Source: Quadrisphaera sp.
GTDB lineage: Bacteria; Actinomycetota; Actinomycetes; Actinomycetales; Quadrisphaeraceae
Length of the DNA stretch: 15,056 bases
Direction: 5' to 3'
Assembly (NCBI GenBank): GCA_029258695.1
Contig: JARIBR010000158.1
Coordinates: forward strand, 1 to 15,056
How positions within the stretch are numbered: the first letter of the stretch is position 1; each line of letters opens with the position of its first letter. Below, in pieces: positions 14,275-15,056 of this stretch. The notes beneath the pieces are model-generated. The model was not told where the DNA came from, made no database searches, and saw nothing but the letters and a program-made list of their open reading frames with translations. Position numbers and translations under genes: made by a program.

Positions 14275-14907
14275 TCAGCCGGCGTCCTCCGTGGCCGCTC
14301 GCAGCGCGCGCGCGTCCAGGCGGGGGCCGTAGGCGGGGGTCCCGGGCTGCACGCGCCGGCCCTCACCGAGGTCACCGAGGTCGACGACGTCGAACCCCAC
14401 GGCGTCGATGAGGGAGGTGACGGTGGACTTGGCGCCCTCCTCGTCGCCGGCGATCGCCAGCGCCCGGCGATCGGGGCTGCCGGCGGGCTGGGCGTCGGCG
14501 GTGATGTCGGCGGCGGGGACGTGGTTGAACGCCTTGACCACGTGGCTGGCGGGCAGGTGGTCGGCCAGCAGCTGCGAGGAGGTGGTCGAGCCGTCGTCGA
14601 GGGCGGCGATCTGCCCGTCGCGCTGGGGGTAGTAGTTGTTCGTGTCGATGACCACCTTGCCCGCCAGGGGGCCGGCGGGGATCTCGCGGTAGGCGCTCAG
14701 CGGGATGGTGACCACGACCACCTCGCCGCGCTCCGCGGCTCCGTCGACGGTGTCCGCGGAGGCCGCGTCGCCGAGGTCGGCCACCACGTCGTCCAGGGTC
14801 TGCGGACCCCGGGAGTTGCTCATCACCACCTCGTGGCCGGCCGCGATCACCGCCTGCGCGACCGCCTGGCCGATGTTGCCCGATCCGATGAAACCGATGA
14901 TCGTCAT
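14275..14907 (-). CDS. NADPH-dependent F420 reductase-like oxidoreductase
   Basis: The 210-residue Rossmann protein starts MTIIGFIGSGNIGQAVAQAV (GxGxxG at 8-13), followed by GHEVVMSNSRGPQTLDD, whose SNSRGP resembles the NADP(H) phosphate-binding loop of F420:NADP oxidoreductases. VVVVTIPLSAYREIP, VVIDTNNYYPQRDGQ, SHVVKAFNHVPAADI and a C-terminal VGFDVVDLGDLGEGRR complete the family pattern. True Fno enzymes move hydride between F420 and NADP; many relatives in actinobacteria may use other partners, so the acceptor is open. The ATG at 14907 is favoured over the GTG at 14913 because AGAGAGG lies 8 nt upstream of it. It lies 67 nt after the FAD protein at the window edge, on the same strand. Confidence 0.88.
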   Translation of the reverse strand: MTIIGFIGSGNIGQAVAQAVIAAGHEVVMSNSRGPQTLDDVVADLGDAASADTVDGAAERGEVVVVTIPLSAYREIPAGPLAGKVVIDTNNYYPQRDGQIAALDDGSTTSSQLLADHLPASHVVKAFNHVPAADITADAQPAGSPDRRALAIAGDEEGAKSTVTSLIDAVGFDVVDLGDLGEGRRVQPGTPAYGPRLDARALRAATEDAG

Positions 14908-14974
14908 GGTCACTGCCTCTCTGGTGGTTGCTGTGGTGCCCGCCGGTGGCGGTCGTGGTGGTCGTGCCCCGACG

Positions 14975-15056
14975 TCAGGGCTCGAGGTAGCGGTGGACCT
15001 CGGCGACGCACACCGAGCCCTCGCCGACGGCGCCGGCGACCCGCTTGGTGGACCCG
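14975..15056 (-). CDS. C-terminus of a second thioredoxin-reductase-like FAD protein (start outside window)
   Basis: The last 26 residues read GSTKRVAGAVGEGSVCVAEV then HRYLEP and TGA at 14975-14977. This aligns with the C-terminus of the FAD oxidoreductase at 678-2045, where GDVRHGSTKRIATAMGDGAL follows the same pattern, and ends in the FAD-binding helix of the family. The rest of the gene lies to the right of the window, so domain content and the presence of redox cysteines cannot be judged. Downstream on the same strand are the F420-reductase-like and AIM24 genes. Confidence 0.7.
   Translation of the reverse strand, partial: GSTKRVAGAVGEGSVCVAEVHRYLEP

Noticed and set aside
14941..14970. 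GTCGTGGTGGTCGTG stretch resembling the hexamer microsatellite
   Set aside because: Too short and irregular to call a related repeat; likely chance in a high-GC gap.

Overview
The window is very GC-rich with strong G/C preference at third codon positions, many GTG starts, and apparently leaderless genes. Gene content (UBP-type zinc finger, DUF2630, F420-reductase-like protein, CxxC-less thioredoxin-reductase-like FAD protein) points to an actinobacterium, probably a Micrococcales/Kineosporiales-type lineage. The phylum is well supported by style; the lower rank is a guess. I see no tRNA, rRNA, CRISPR array, insertion sequence or phage gene.

Layout. 1-2045 (+): the end of an MFS transporter translationally coupled to a thioredoxin-reductase-like FAD protein that lacks the redox cysteines. 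2085-3505 (-): DUF2630 protein and an azlCD branched-chain amino-acid exporter pair. 3506-5108 is a decayed stretch. It holds a small putative membrane ORF (+), a mazF-like toxin remnant with the tail of its antitoxin (-), an apparently intact lysE/argO-type exporter (-), and a 34-residue stump of the LysR regulator that normally faces lysE. 5143-7456 (-): an alpha/beta hydrolase and an MFS transporter. 7457-7895 has no conventional gene but holds the oddest DNA of the window: 12-bp tandem repeats, a long hairpin, 9-bp repeats and a hexamer repeat that encodes 23 valines in a row in one frame. 7896-9914 (+): an ABC exporter. 10005-10301 (-): a UBP-type zinc-finger protein.

10425-14907 is a redox block. 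It contains a zeta-crystallin-like quinone oxidoreductase broken by one in-frame TAG, a MarR regulator, two coupled NAD(P)-binding proteins (NmrA/QorB-like and SDR-like) divergent from marR, an AIM24 protein and an F420-reductase-like NADP oxidoreductase. The right edge holds the C-terminal 26 residues of a second thioredoxin-reductase-like FAD protein.

How the genes fit together. Exporters (two MFS, AzlCD, LysE, ABC) alternate with NAD(P)H/FAD enzymes, which suggests a detoxification and small-molecule-efflux neighbourhood. The best local regulatory hypothesis is MarR control of the divergent NmrA-SDR pair through a 25-bp dyad that covers their start codons. The best structural novelty is the hairpin plus repeat array before the ABC exporter. 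No clearly new defence or mobile system was found; several genes are in visible decay.
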